This document shows, in pieces, positions 8,034 to 17,024 of a stretch of 48,324 nucleotides of DNA. The stretch spans positions 1 through 48,324 of the forward strand of contig NZ_JACHGW010000012.1 of the NCBI RefSeq assembly GCF_014202505.1. Reading direction: 5' to 3'. The translations under genes were made by a program, and so were the position numbers. The first letter of the stretch is position 1; each line of letters starts with the position of its first letter. The notes under the pieces were generated by a model. It was given only the letters and a program-made list of their open reading frames with translations. It did no database searches and was not told the origin of the DNA. Source of the DNA: Armatimonas rosea (GTDB lineage: Bacteria; Armatimonadota; Armatimonadia; Armatimonadales; Armatimonadaceae).

Positions 8034-9545
8034 TCATTTTCGCAAGCTCGCATTTTTCCCCAGAGCCCTATCGAGGGCCGTATTATAGATGTTGAAGTCG
8101 TACAAAGCGTTTACGTAGTCTGCCTTAGCTTGAGCGAGTGAGCGTTGGGCCTCACCGAACTCGATCAGGGGAGAGACTCCCGCCTGCCGAGTGACACCCG
8201 CGCTGTAGCGTAGCCGCGCGAGATTGAACGCTTCTTCGGCACGTATCACGGCCTGACTTGTAGCAACCACTTGTTCTTGAGATTGCTCGATGTTCAAAAT
8301 TGTTTGCCTCACTTCTAGGGTTACAACGTCAATCTGAATGCGTTTATTGTTCTCCGCGAGAGAGACTTGGGCATTTGCAGACTGAAGCCTTGCACGAGCC
8401 TGACCGCCATCAGTGACAGGCAAATTCAAAGAGAATGTGATTTGTCCTGATTGCTTCTGCCCACCCAATCCCGAAGGATTAGGATTGTAGTTATGGGAGT
8501 ACCCAAGGCTTGTGGTGGGCAACAAGCTCTGACGCGCAAGCATGATACCTCTCTTCGCCGCCGCGATGCTTGCCTCTTCCCGCAGGATCTCAGGGCGATT
8601 TTTCAGCGCCTCAGAAAGCAGGCTAGAAAAGTCACTTTCATTGATTTGCAGAGGATCGGAAACAATAGTCGTTTTTTGTTCTTCTTTTGGCTTAACCGCA
8701 ACGACATCAACCAGACGCGTGGGACTTGGGAGAAGGATCGTTGACGAAGCGCTCTTCGGTGTTGCCACGGCACCTGTCGTACTCACCTTTAGCCGTTCAT
8801 CAAAGGCAAGGCCAATCGTGCTCTTTAGTGCCGACAGTGCGATGCTCACGTTGGTTTTCCGCTGGCTGAGGGCGTTTTGAGCGGTTGCCACATCTGCCTC
8901 TGCACTGATGACATCGTACTTTGCTACCGTGCCCGCAGCTACTCGCAGGTTGGCATCCGAGAGACGATCCACCGCATTTTGCAGATCGCTCTGTGCTACC
9001 TCAAGCAGAGACTGATTTCTGAGCACGCCGTAAAAGGCATTTTTGACGTTGAAGACAATATCGTTCTGGACGCGCTTCAGATCTATCTGCGCCGAGAGCT
9101 CTTGGTACTGCGCCTGGGTCACCGCAGCTTTGAGTACGCCGGAAAGGTCTATCGGAACTTGGACGGTTGCGGTGAGCTGGCCACCATACTGAGGCTGCGT
9201 AACTAAGGACTGGTCACCTAGATTCACCACCTGAGTCTGATTCTGGCGTGTCGCCGTGACTCCGGCACTGGTTTTGATACCGAGTGCGGAGCGAGAGATC
9301 CCCGTGCTTCCCTGAGCTTGAGCGAGATTCTCTCGGGCTGCCGCCAGGTCTTTGCTGAGCTTGAGGGCGAGCTCTACCGCACGGTCGATGGTCAGCACCG
9401 CATCGGCGATGTCGGGGGCTACTTCCTTTAGTTTGGGAGAGACAGGAAGTGTCATGCTCTCTTGTGCCCAGGCTCTTCCGGGAACCACGCAGATTCCCAA
9501 GGAGGCTAAAATCGTTACTCGCTGAATTGTCATTAGTTGTCGCAT
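8034..9545 (-). CDS. TolC-like outer membrane efflux protein
   Basis: A 503-residue outer membrane factor that would form the exit duct of the RND pump encoded just upstream. It has a signal peptide (VTILASLGICVVPGRAWAQ) and two long, Ala/Gln/Leu-rich coiled-coil repeats characteristic of the OEP family: ~55-230 (VELALKLSKDLAAARENLAQAQ) and ~310-495 (LLSEALKNRPEILREEASIAAAKRGIMLARQSLLP). ATG 9545 has AAAGGAA 5 bases upstream. It is the last gene of a tetR - MFP - RND - OMF series, separated from the RND gene by 14 bp. The substrate of the pump is unknown. Confidence 0.92.
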   Translation of the reverse strand: MRQLMTIQRVTILASLGICVVPGRAWAQESMTLPVSPKLKEVAPDIADAVLTIDRAVELALKLSKDLAAARENLAQAQGSTGISRSALGIKTSAGVTATRQNQTQVVNLGDQSLVTQPQYGGQLTATVQVPIDLSGVLKAAVTQAQYQELSAQIDLKRVQNDIVFNVKNAFYGVLRNQSLLEVAQSDLQNAVDRLSDANLRVAAGTVAKYDVISAEADVATAQNALSQRKTNVSIALSALKSTIGLAFDERLKVSTTGAVATPKSASSTILLPSPTRLVDVVAVKPKEEQKTTIVSDPLQINESDFSSLLSEALKNRPEILREEASIAAAKRGIMLARQSLLPTTSLGYSHNYNPNPSGLGGQKQSGQITFSLNLPVTDGGQARARLQSANAQVSLAENNKRIQIDVVTLEVRQTILNIEQSQEQVVATSQAVIRAEEAFNLARLRYSAGVTRQAGVSPLIEFGEAQRSLAQAKADYVNALYDFNIYNTALDRALGKNASLRK

Positions 9546-9559
9546 GATCGTTTCCTTTC

Positions 9560-12500
9560 TTAGCCCTCTGATTTTGCCAAGCGGGCTTTGAGGCGTGCCA
9601 CGGACTGCGTCAGGTCGTCCATGAGGGAGTAGATGACCGGCGTGGCCACCAAGGTCAGCAACAGTGAGAGGGTCTGCCCCCCCATGATCAGGTAGCCAAC
9701 CGAGCGATTGGTCGTGGAACCCACTCCCGTGCTGATGACGAGCGGAATCATCCCCGCCACAAAGGCAATCGTGGTCATCAGGATGGGGCGAAGGCGGTCT
9801 TGGCTTGCCTGAACAATGGCGTCTTCCCGTTGCAGTCCTTCCGCCCGAAGCTGGTTGGCGTGGTCCACCTGAAGAATCGAGTTCTTCTTGACGACCCCGA
9901 ACAGAACCAGAAGACCCAGCAAGGAGTTTAGGTTGAGAGAGCCTCCTGTCACCACAAGAGCCAGGAGGCCGAACGGGACAGATAACGGCAAAGAGACCAG
10001 AATGGTGAAGGGATGCACCCAGGACTCAAACTGCGCCGCCAGAATCAAGTAGATGAAGATGAAGGAGAGCGCCACTGCCGTTCCAAAGGCGACAAAGGTC
10101 TTGCCCAGCTCCTTACTCATCCCACCCGGCTGCCCCTGGTACTGATCTCCAAGGTGCAATGCCTTGTAGGCTTGGTCAACCTGATTGAGGACGTCTTGTT
10201 GCGATGCCCCTTGCTTGATATTAATCGAGAGGGTCACTTGCCGTGAGCGTGACAGGCGGTTTATCGCGGCCGGAGCAGTGCTCTCCTCCACAGTGGTGAC
10301 CTGATCAAGCGTGACGGGGCTTCCCTCAGGCTTGCTGCTCGGCACCAAGAAGAGGTTGAGATCCTTCACACGGGTGCGATAGCGCTCCTGCGCACGGGCA
10401 CTGATATCGTAGCGCCGCCCCCCTTCTTCGTACGACGAGACTGTCTGACCCGCCGCAACTATCTGAACGACGCTCGCCAAGTCTGTGGCGGAGACTCCGA
10501 GATCCGCCGCTTTGGCACGGTCTATCACGATCTTAGCCGACGGGTTTCCCGAGGAAGATGAGGAGCTTACATCCGTCACGCTCGGTATTTGCTTGGCCTT
10601 TGCGATCAAGTCATCGGCGGCTTTCTGCAGTACCTTCAGGTCTGGTCCCGTCAGGACGTACTGGATGGCGGGCATGGCACCGCCGCCGCCGAAGGCACTG
10701 GGAGCGGAGACCGTGATCGTGAGGTCTTTGGGGTACTTAGGGACGATCTCTTTGCGAACCTGGTCGATAATGTCAAACGCTGACTTCTTGCTCTTGCGCT
10801 GTCCTATCTCGTTGATACGAACGGCGATTTCACCTTTATTGGCGCTGCCTTGAGAGTCCGAACCGACCGTGACAACGGCGTAGCGAACATCCGGAATGCG
10901 CTTGCGGATGTCCTCCGCGACTTGATTGAGCAGCTCTCCGGTGGCCTTTAGCGAGGTTCCCGTCGGTGCTTGGATAGACACCTGAAACTGGCTCTGGTCA
11001 TCTGAGCTCAGAAACTCTTTGTTGACAAGCCCAATAAGCGGCACTGAGGTGAGGAAAGTTGCGATGCAAACGATGACAACGACCGGGCGGTGATGGAGAG
11101 CCCAGTGGATGAGCTGGGCGTACTTGGTTTCGATTCGGTGGGCCAGCCCGTTTTTATTTAGTGCGTGGCTTTTTTTCGTTGTCCCCCCTGCTTTCAGCCA
11201 GCGCGATGTCAGCATTGGGGTCAGAGTAAAAGCAACCAGCATCGAGACGAGGATCGCAAAAGCCATCGTCAGGCCGAAGGAAGTCAGAACGCGCCCCACG
11301 ATCCCAGACATGAACGCCACGGGCAGGAAGATCGCAACCAGAGAGAGGGTCGTTGCCAGAACTGCCAGCCCGATTTCCTTGGTTGCAGCGATGGAAGCCT
11401 CTTTGGGAGACATTCCCTTTTCATGGATGAAGCGGACGATATTCTCCAGAACCAGGATCGCGTCGTCAATAACGATACCCACCGAGAGAGTCAGCGCCAG
11501 CATCGTGATGGTGTTGAGCGTGAATCCCTTTGCCCACATGAGTAAAAACGTTGCGATGATCGAGGCCGGGATTGCAAGGGCGGCGATAATGGTAGAGCGC
11601 CAGTCTCGAAGAAAAAACAGCACGACCAGGGCGGCCAAAAGAGAGCCTAGAACCAGGTGCTCCTCCAGAGTATGAACCGATGCATTGATGAAGATGGACT
11701 GGTCTTGCGTAATCTGCACCGAGTATCCCGCAGGCATCAGGTGCTTTACACTCTCCAGCCGCTCCTTGATCTGGTCCACGACAGCGACCGTATTGGTGCC
11801 GCTCTGTTTTTGTACTTGCACAAGAATAGTCGATTGTCCATTCAGGCGAGCGATAGAGCTCGCTTCTTTCTCCCCATCCGTGACGGTTGCCAAATCGCTC
11901 AGGTAAATGGGCTGGCTATCCTGCCGCGCGACGACGAGGGATTTAAGCGCTTCAATACTCCGGTAGCGCCCTTCGGTTTGCAGAGAGATATGCGTATTGC
12001 CCTGGTCAAGAGAGCCACCAGGAGCCTCAACATTCTGTTGGGAGAGTGCATTGCGAACACTCAGTGCCGTGAGGCCGTAGGCGCGAAGGCGATACGGATC
12101 GAGCGTGATATTGATCTGGCGTAGCTGCCCCCCAGAGATGGTAGCCTGCCCCACACCGCTAACGGATTCAATTTGCGGGCGCAGGGTCTTGTCCGCGTAC
12201 TCCGTGAGGTTTCGGATGGACTCTCCTGGGGCCGTGAGCGTAAAGGTAAGCACGGGGGTAGAGTCCGGTGCCATCTTCTGAATAGTAGGCTGATCCGCGC
12301 TGCTGGGAAGACTTGGAAGAGCCAGGTTCACCTTGGCCTGCACCTCCTGGAAAGCGACAGCACTGTCTTTTTCAAGCGAGAACTGGACCGTGACAATGGA
12401 GATGCCCTCCGATGACACTGAGGAAACGGTATCCACGCCCGAGATCGTGTTGATCTGTTTTTCGATCTGCTCGGTGACACTGGAGTCCATCTCTTCCGAA

Positions 12501-12667
12501 GAGGCTCCCGCCATGCGAGTCGTGATAGACATAGAAGGCATGTCGGTATTGGGCATCTGCTCCAGCCCGAGATGCTGGAAGGAAAATAACCCCGCCACGC
12601 AGAGAGAGAGAATCAGAACCGCCGCAAAAATGGGGCGTAAAACAGAGATTCTAGCGAGCCATTGCAT
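9560..12667 (-). CDS. RND efflux pump inner-membrane transporter (HAE1/AcrB type)
   Basis: A 1035-residue proton-driven transporter of AcrB length. It starts with MQWLARISVLRPIFAAVLILSL (TM1), followed by a large periplasmic porter loop. The TM4 motif has the paired Asp used for proton relay (LSVGIVIDDAILVLENI). The second half repeats the architecture, with GVVKKNSILQVDHANQLRAEG around TM10 holding the conserved Lys, and a last TM near 1000-1020. The divergent ends and MFP partner indicate drug/lipid-type efflux (HAE1) rather than metal efflux. The start overlaps the MFP gene by 17 bp (12651-12667), so translation is coupled. The OMF gene follows by 14 bp. Confidence 0.95.
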   Translation of the reverse strand: MQWLARISVLRPIFAAVLILSLCVAGLFSFQHLGLEQMPNTDMPSMSITTRMAGASSEEMDSSVTEQIEKQINTISGVDTVSSVSSEGISIVTVQFSLEKDSAVAFQEVQAKVNLALPSLPSSADQPTIQKMAPDSTPVLTFTLTAPGESIRNLTEYADKTLRPQIESVSGVGQATISGGQLRQINITLDPYRLRAYGLTALSVRNALSQQNVEAPGGSLDQGNTHISLQTEGRYRSIEALKSLVVARQDSQPIYLSDLATVTDGEKEASSIARLNGQSTILVQVQKQSGTNTVAVVDQIKERLESVKHLMPAGYSVQITQDQSIFINASVHTLEEHLVLGSLLAALVVLFFLRDWRSTIIAALAIPASIIATFLLMWAKGFTLNTITMLALTLSVGIVIDDAILVLENIVRFIHEKGMSPKEASIAATKEIGLAVLATTLSLVAIFLPVAFMSGIVGRVLTSFGLTMAFAILVSMLVAFTLTPMLTSRWLKAGGTTKKSHALNKNGLAHRIETKYAQLIHWALHHRPVVVIVCIATFLTSVPLIGLVNKEFLSSDDQSQFQVSIQAPTGTSLKATGELLNQVAEDIRKRIPDVRYAVVTVGSDSQGSANKGEIAVRINEIGQRKSKKSAFDIIDQVRKEIVPKYPKDLTITVSAPSAFGGGGAMPAIQYVLTGPDLKVLQKAADDLIAKAKQIPSVTDVSSSSSSGNPSAKIVIDRAKAADLGVSATDLASVVQIVAAGQTVSSYEEGGRRYDISARAQERYRTRVKDLNLFLVPSSKPEGSPVTLDQVTTVEESTAPAAINRLSRSRQVTLSINIKQGASQQDVLNQVDQAYKALHLGDQYQGQPGGMSKELGKTFVAFGTAVALSFIFIYLILAAQFESWVHPFTILVSLPLSVPFGLLALVVTGGSLNLNSLLGLLVLFGVVKKNSILQVDHANQLRAEGLQREDAIVQASQDRLRPILMTTIAFVAGMIPLVISTGVGSTTNRSVGYLIMGGQTLSLLLTLVATPVIYSLMDDLTQSVARLKARLAKSEG

Positions 12668-14243
12668 TGTTTTTCTTCTCCTGGTTGTTATCCGCTTTTA
12701 CGGAATCACCGTTTTTCAGGGTACGCTGCCCGAGCGTGACAACAATATCGCCTTCTTTCAAATCGGAGGAAGATACTTCGCCGACGCCGTCCTCGGAGTT
12801 GATGCTTATGGATTTCTCGATGGCCTTATTGTTTTCGATGACAAAGAAGATGTTTTTACCATCCTTCTTCAAGATGGCTTCCTTGGGAAACAGGACAACA
12901 CCCTGGCTCTTTTCCGTCGTGATCTTCCCTTGAGCAAACATATGCGGACGCAACACACCAGCTTTGTTATCCAGAGAGATTCGCACGGGGAATGTCCGAC
13001 TAGACGAGGAACCAGAGGGATAGATACGAACCACCTTCCCCGCAAATGTCTTTCCCGGATAGGCATCCACCGCGATAGCAACCGATTGTCCTACTTTTAC
13101 GTGACTCAGGGAGACACTGGGAACAGCGGGTTCAAAATACACACTGTCCATCGCCACGATACTGACAATGGGGTTGGTGACGGTGACGTTCTGTCCCGGC
13201 TGAGCGGTTCGAGAAGCGACTTTGCCCGCGAAAGGAGCACGAATGGCCGTATCAGCAACCGCTTGGCGTGCGGTGGTCAGCGCAGCGTTAGCACTATCAA
13301 TGCCAGCACGAGCGGAGGAAATATCGGCTTGCTTTACCGTGAGCTGGGTTTTGTTGGCCAGAGCTGTATCGAGAGATGCCTTCCGAACGGCATCCGTGGC
13401 TCGTCCTGCGGTCGCCTGCCGCAGTGCTTCCTCTGCCTGGTCGATCTGCAATTTTGCTTGGTCGATCTCCTGTTGACGGCTCCCTTTCAGCTGTAGCTCA
13501 ACCGTCGCCTTTGCTGCATTCAGGTTTGCTTGGGCCACATCGCGTGCTGTTCGATACTGATCAATCTCCGCTTGAGAGATCGCCCCCGCCGTAAAGAGTT
13601 TCTCACTACGAGTCAGATCCGCTTGAGCCTTGCGCAGGTTCGCTTCCGCTACCGACAAGCTCGCTTGGGTCTGGAGGCGCTCCTCTGGCCGTGCGCCTTC
13701 CTGTAAGGTCGAGAGCCGAGAGCGAGCACTAGCTAAGGCTGCCTCCGCGGAACGAACCTGCGCCTGTGAGACCGTCGTCTGTTGGTTGTACGTAGCGCGT
13801 GCAGAGGTGACATCCGCTTCCAGAGTCTTGCCTGCCTGCTGGTACGCTGCCTCCGCTTGCGTGAGCCTGGCGCGAGCAGAGTTGAGGCTCGCTTCCGCGG
13901 TGCGCACCTGTGCGAGAAGATCGGTGGCATCGATTCGAGCAATCACCTGTCCTGCTGCTACCGTATCACCTTCACGAACCGTGACTTCTAGGAGTTTGCC
14001 TCCCTGCTTTGCGGAGAGACTTACTTCTTGCAGGGCCATCAGAGACCCCGTCACGTTCAGTGACTTGGTCACCTCGCCACGGTGCGCCTTGGCCGTCACT
14101 ACAGGGGAGGGGGAATTGGCATTCTCTTTAGATCCACCGGGCGATTCAGGAGGCGATCCGCCCGGCTTGGGCATACATCCACTCATCAGCAGGAGTGCCC
14201 CACTACTGAAAGCAAGATGACGTGATAGCTGAACTGTCTTCAT
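12651..14243 (-). CDS. RND periplasmic adaptor (membrane fusion lipoprotein)
   Basis: A 530-residue adaptor, longer than the usual ~380. The N-terminus ends in the lipobox LMSGC, so Cys23 is probably lipidated. A biotinyl-lipoyl half (GGKLLEVTVREGDTVAAGQVIARID) leads into a very long helical hairpin (~115-305, Ala/Gln-rich) that explains the extra length. The second lipoyl half and barrel domains follow (IRAPFAGKVASRTAQPGQNV; GQSVAIAVDAYPGKTFAGKVVRIYP). It would bridge the RND transporter and the TolC-like channel. AGGAAGG directly precedes ATG 14243. A TetR-type operator lies 37-54 bp upstream. Confidence 0.93.
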   Translation of the reverse strand: MKTVQLSRHLAFSSGALLLMSGCMPKPGGSPPESPGGSKENANSPSPVVTAKAHRGEVTKSLNVTGSLMALQEVSLSAKQGGKLLEVTVREGDTVAAGQVIARIDATDLLAQVRTAEASLNSARARLTQAEAAYQQAGKTLEADVTSARATYNQQTTVSQAQVRSAEAALASARSRLSTLQEGARPEERLQTQASLSVAEANLRKAQADLTRSEKLFTAGAISQAEIDQYRTARDVAQANLNAAKATVELQLKGSRQQEIDQAKLQIDQAEEALRQATAGRATDAVRKASLDTALANKTQLTVKQADISSARAGIDSANAALTTARQAVADTAIRAPFAGKVASRTAQPGQNVTVTNPIVSIVAMDSVYFEPAVPSVSLSHVKVGQSVAIAVDAYPGKTFAGKVVRIYPSGSSSSRTFPVRISLDNKAGVLRPHMFAQGKITTEKSQGVVLFPKEAILKKDGKNIFFVIENNKAIEKSISINSEDGVGEVSSSDLKEGDIVVTLGQRTLKNGDSVKADNNQEKKNNAMAR

Positions 14244-14279
14244 ACCTTCCTATCTACAAGGATAAGATGAAGACATTAT

Positions 14280-14297
14280 TAAGTGACCACTCACTTA
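14280..14297 (-). promoter_or_regulatory. Palindromic operator, probable TetR-family site
   Basis: TAAGTGA-CCAC-TCACTTA is a perfect inverted repeat with 7-bp arms. It lies in the 70-bp gap between the tetR stop (14314) and the adaptor start (14243). TetR-family operators commonly have this form and size. Its position implies that the pump genes have their own promoter here, repressed by the product of the upstream gene. Confidence 0.65.
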
Positions 14298-14313
14298 CTA
14301 AAAAGGCGAAAAA

Positions 14314-14916
14314 TTAATCCGGGGCAGGTGGCCGGGCGGGGGCGATACCTTCCCACAGAAGCTCAAGGGCACTATGTGCCTTCGCCTGACGCCATTCCAC
14401 AGAGAGCTGTTGCCCCTCAAGCATGGCCTGGAAGGCATGGAACATGGTCACACCAAGGATAGTAGAGGTAAGGGCTGGTATGTTCGTGCAGTGCAGTTTA
14501 GCCTGAGCCACCTGCTGGTTAAGCCAGTGTGTCAAGAGGGCTTGATCTTGCTGTGGCATCTCCCGTAATGGCCCCTTGGGATCTCCTGGATGAGGGGTTC
14601 CTAGGCTCATGATGAGCCTAGGCATTACATCGATATGGAACGAGAGAAGGGCTAGTAATATAGATTCCAGATGAGTGCGTATGTCTCCGACGACGAGGTC
14701 GGGTGCAACCAATTTGTGCCAGGCCGGGGGAAGTTCTACCTCAAGGGCGGCGGAAAACAGTTCCTCTTTCGTCTGAAAGCGCTTGAAGATGGTTCCTTCT
14801 GAAACTCCAGCGCGCCGAGCAACCTTGGAGGTAGCTGCTCCAAAGCCTTCCTCTAAGAAAACGCTTCTTGCGGCTTCCAATATCTGTTCATCTTTAATGG
14901 TTGTGGGTCGTCCCAT
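14314..14916 (-). CDS. TetR/AcrR family transcriptional regulator
   Basis: A 200-residue repressor. The N-terminal HTH is typical: MGRPTTIKDEQILEAARSVF, then GFGAATSKVARRAGVSEGTIFKRFQTKEELF (~residues 24-54). The C-terminal half is the helical ligand-binding domain, divergent and rich in Leu/His. AGGA lies ~10 bases before ATG 14916. It is encoded immediately upstream of, and on the same strand as, the adaptor-RND-TolC genes. It is therefore the likely local regulator, releasing the operator at 14280-14297 when a pump substrate binds. The ligand is unknown. Confidence 0.92.
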   Translation of the reverse strand: MGRPTTIKDEQILEAARSVFLEEGFGAATSKVARRAGVSEGTIFKRFQTKEELFSAALEVELPPAWHKLVAPDLVVGDIRTHLESILLALLSFHIDVMPRLIMSLGTPHPGDPKGPLREMPQQDQALLTHWLNQQVAQAKLHCTNIPALTSTILGVTMFHAFQAMLEGQQLSVEWRQAKAHSALELLWEGIAPARPPAPD

Positions 14917-15072
14917 AGAGGTACTTCCTGCTGAAGAGCTGAGTCCTAATGTACCATTTTTGCTAGAGTTTCATTATTGACCTTGCTACCTGACCGCCAT
15001 CCCAACATATGGTTTCTTTAAGGACAAATCACGACTGCCTCATCACAAATCGCACCTGGGAAGATCTCCTGA

Positions 15073-16404
15073 CTATGGCGAGGAAACGTCAATAGAATTG
15101 CGCCCCCGAGTTTTCGCACGATAGAGCGCTTGGTCTGCCTGGTCTATCAGTTGTGAAGGGGTCTCTGTTGTGTCCAAGAGGACGGCCCCTCCGATGCTGA
15201 CGGTTATCGGCCGAAGCTCCCAGGCATGAGCCATTATGGCTTGTCGCAGACGCTCCGCAAAGATGAGGGCACCCTCTCGGTCTGTCTCAGGCAGAATCAC
15301 GACAAACTCCTCGCCGCCGTAGCGAGCAACAAAATCCGTGATCCGTGAGGTCGCTTGACCTATCTCCGCAATGCTCTTGAGCACTTGGTCGCCTGCGGGA
15401 TGGCCAAACGTATCGTTGAATGTCTTGAAGTGATCGACATCGAACATCAGGATTGCAAGAGCACTTTGGTAGCGTCGGCTACGCTTGAACTCCTCGACTA
15501 GCCGCTCGTGAAATGCCCGGTGGTTTTTGACTCCGGTGAGGCCATCCGTTGTGGCCAGCTCTAAGAGGCGGACATTGGAGCGCTCCAGCTCTGCGAGCTG
15601 CTCCTCGACCTTGCTCTTGAGCAGGTAGCGCTCCGTTATATCTTTGAAGGTTACGACGACAGCATGAGGCTTTCCATTTTCTACCAAGGGAATACTATTG
15701 ATGCAAATCCAGGTTAGTTCCCCTGAGGGCTTATGAACTCCCATAACAACATTGTGTTGGGATATACCTTCTCTCAGCGATACCATCGCAGGGTGGGTCT
15801 CTCCAGGGAAGTCAGAGCCGTCCTCGTGAATTGCTCGCCAGCGGGGATCCAAAGACGTAACCCCCATCATCTGGTCCGCCGTCAGCCCCAGTATACGCAC
15901 GGCACTCGGGTTGCAGATCGTGATCTCGCCGCTCTGGTTCTGTAGGATGAATCCCTCTTGCATCGCCTCTGTCGCTGCTCGGAATCGCTCCTCGTACGTC
16001 CTAGACTCCTCTTGTGCTACTTTTAGCGTCGTTACGTCTGTTATCTGGACGAAGAACCCCTGAACCAGACCATCCACCACCTCAGGCACATAGTTGACGA
16101 GAACCTGGTAGGTGTTTCCATTGGGAACGGTGACTTTCCTCTCGAAGGTCTGTAGCTCTCCCTGGAGGACGCGGAGAATGTAGGGTAGGTCCAGCTCGTA
16201 GACAGGGCCGAGCCACTCTTGTAGAGGGGAACCAAGAAGCGCCTCTTGCGGCCTGTCTGCCCAGTTGCAAAACGCTCTATTGGCGAAGCGGCAGATCTGG
16301 TTCTCATCCCAGTACGCGATTGGCCCAGGGATGTGATCCAAAGCCCCCACTGCTATATCAGGGATCTCTCTGGGCGGTCGCTCAGAATCATTCGAACTAG
16401 GCAT
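15073..16404 (-). CDS. Diguanylate cyclase with two PAS domains
   Basis: A 443-residue cytoplasmic sensor enzyme making cyclic di-GMP from two GTP. The first PAS (~20-130) contains IAYWDENQICRFANRAFCNW; the second (~140-265) contains FILQNQSGEITICNPSAVRILGL. A short coiled coil (KVEEQLAELERSNVRLLELA) leads to the GGDEF domain, which starts at TDGLTGVKNHRAFHERL. The active site is GGEEF at 363-367. The allosteric I-site R354-x-x-D357 stands the standard five residues before it, so the enzyme is predicted active and product-inhibited. No TM segments or EAL domain are visible. The gene is monocistronic, and its PAS ligand is unknown. Confidence 0.93.
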   Translation of the reverse strand: MPSSNDSERPPREIPDIAVGALDHIPGPIAYWDENQICRFANRAFCNWADRPQEALLGSPLQEWLGPVYELDLPYILRVLQGELQTFERKVTVPNGNTYQVLVNYVPEVVDGLVQGFFVQITDVTTLKVAQEESRTYEERFRAATEAMQEGFILQNQSGEITICNPSAVRILGLTADQMMGVTSLDPRWRAIHEDGSDFPGETHPAMVSLREGISQHNVVMGVHKPSGELTWICINSIPLVENGKPHAVVVTFKDITERYLLKSKVEEQLAELERSNVRLLELATTDGLTGVKNHRAFHERLVEEFKRSRRYQSALAILMFDVDHFKTFNDTFGHPAGDQVLKSIAEIGQATSRITDFVARYGGEEFVVILPETDREGALIFAERLRQAIMAHAWELRPITVSIGGAVLLDTTETPSQLIDQADQALYRAKTRGRNSIDVSSP

Positions 16405-17024
16405 TTTTTATATACTTCTGATATTCCATATATTTTCGCTACACTACCTTTTTTAGAAGAGTAGTGCCACTTGGACACGATTGTCTTTACCACAGGGGGA
16501 ATCTAGCTACACTGAAATAATCCCATTATGGGGTGTGGGTCGCGTTCAGATCCAGGAGAAAAGCGTATAAATTCCGGCTGCTCCTCCAGCCTACTTTGTT
16601 CGCTTAATAAGCATGTTCAGTTGCTCCCTCTCTTGGTCACCTGCAATCATCGGGGATCGGCGCGTTCCTATCTTCAAGGGGGACACCAACAGCACTGAGA
16701 ATCTCCAGCCTCTGTGCGACTCTGGTAACTCCAGGAAGGTGGATCGGTAGAGGGGCCAGCCCAAAAATTTCCCTTTTCTGCCACAACTTGGAGATCTGAC
16801 GACAGCCATGGACCGGAGGCCGCCGCCAAAAACGGTCGATTTGATGACGACTCTGAAATGTACACACAGGACAACCTGTTGCTAAACGTAACACACTTTT
16901 CTGGAGACAGTCCAGTCATAGGGATGCCGTATAGGACTTACAGGTAAAATAGCCTTCAGACAGTGCGCTCACGATATCCCCTCGCCTCCCATTGTCGACA
17001 GCAGGGGTCCCCGAGGTCTTTTTC
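16405..17024. other. Long intergenic region with one dispersed short repeat
   Basis: About 620 bases between the diguanylate cyclase start and the esterase start. Short minus-strand frames at 16591-16919 have no recognisable domain and no start signal, so I do not call them. The only structured item is the copy of a dispersed motif at 16892-16910 (see separate entry). TAAAAT near 16945 could be a -10 for the esterase operon. The region looks like decayed sequence. Confidence 0.45.
16892..16910. repeat. Dispersed short repeat, copy B (CACTTTTCTGGAGACAG core)
   Basis: CACACTTTTCTGGAGACAG resembles CGCATTCTTTTCTGGGGACAG near 8003-8023 and CACACTTTTATGGGGACAG near 43953-43971. All three lie in gene-free DNA, two of them next to IS remnants or presumed foreign genes. 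This may be an insertion-sequence end left after decay. Confidence 0.4.

Noticed and set aside
12333-13496. 387-codon plus-strand frame opposite the RND and adaptor genes
   Set aside because: Antisense to two clear efflux genes with full family motifs; its translation has no domain.
16591-16919. Minus-strand frames in the 620-bp gap
   Set aside because: Overlapping short frames without start signals; a Cys-pro-val-Cys in one frame is not enough to claim a transposase remnant.
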